From CAZAPZ01 sp964487285 (lineage in GTDB: Bacteria > Campylobacterota_A > Desulfurellia > JAADFJ01), in the NCBI GenBank assembly GCA_964487285.1, contig CAZAPZ010000094.1, positions 1 through 6,181 of the forward strand: a stretch of DNA of 6,181 nucleotides, given 5' to 3'. Under the pieces are notes generated by a model. That model saw nothing but the letters and a program-made list of their open reading frames with translations, did no database searches and had not been told where the DNA came from. Every line of letters starts with the position of its first letter. The first letter of the stretch is position 1. A program made the position numbers and the translations under genes. This document shows, one piece after another, positions 6,117 to 6,181 of the stretch.

Positions 6117-6181
6117 TTATCCCTTAGCAATCTTTTCCGGATCAATAAGCATAACGATATCATCCCCAAGTTCAGCTACTT
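6117..6181 (-). CDS. cheW: CheW-like chemotaxis coupling protein, C-terminal end only
   Basis: Only the last 20 codons and the stop (TAA, complement of 6117-6119) are in view; the gene enters from the right edge. The peptide VAELGDDIVMLIDPEKIAKG fits the final beta-strand and helix of CheW domains, where a pattern like 'g..l.dr.i.llD.ekil' closes the fold. CheW links chemoreceptors to the CheA kinase at the cytoplasmic face of the membrane. The gene runs in the same direction as the ligase gene, 52 nt upstream of it, so the two could share a transcript; no convincing terminator separates them. With so little sequence, a CheV or the CheW domain of a larger protein cannot be excluded. Confidence 0.55.
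   Translation of the reverse strand, partial: VAELGDDIVMLIDPEKIAKG

Noticed and set aside
6104..6130. Intrinsic terminator after the cheW-like gene
   Set aside because: A T-run follows GACGGC on the minus strand, but no complementary GC-rich arm precedes it, and the nearby 7-bp hairpin lies downstream of the T-run.

Overview
The window is AT-rich bacterial DNA with tightly packed genes. It encodes an RND efflux pump with a periplasmic adaptor, an alanine racemase, an EpmA-type EF-P modifying enzyme and the tail of a CheW-like chemotaxis protein. Together these point to a motile Gram-negative bacterium. The lineage cannot be fixed from sequence alone; a low-GC proteobacterial or campylobacterotal-type organism is a guess.

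Layout: (1) Positions 1-282, minus strand: N-terminal 94 residues of alanine racemase, running off the left edge. (2) Positions 283-657: a 375-nt divergent intergenic region. It holds a probable alr promoter, an approximately 180-bp element bounded by 26-bp imperfect inverted repeats (a MITE-like or internally deleted insertion sequence), a sigma70-type promoter for the efflux operon, a 7-bp dyad at its predicted transcription start, and a good Shine-Dalgarno. (3) Positions 658-4949, plus strand: a two-gene operon of a membrane-fusion protein and an RND permease, joined by a TAATG stop/start overlap. No outer-membrane channel or regulator gene lies beside it. (4) Positions 4967-6064, minus strand and convergent with the RND gene: an EpmA/GenX/PoxA-like ligase carrying an N-terminal extension of about 70 residues that E. 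coli EpmA lacks. (5) Positions 6117-6181, minus strand: the last 20 codons of a CheW-like protein, 52 nt upstream of epmA.

How the genes work together: the adaptor and permease should form the inner-membrane and periplasmic parts of a tripartite exporter, and would need a TolC-type channel encoded elsewhere. The ligase is expected to attach (R)-beta-lysine to elongation factor P; efp and epmB are not in view. Alr makes D-alanine for peptidoglycan. These are otherwise unrelated housekeeping and accessory functions. I see no CRISPR array, tRNA, rRNA, phage gene or complete transposase. The points most worth a second look are the inverted-repeat element, the ligase's extra N-terminal domain, and the Asp-Ser / Arg version of the RND proton-relay positions.
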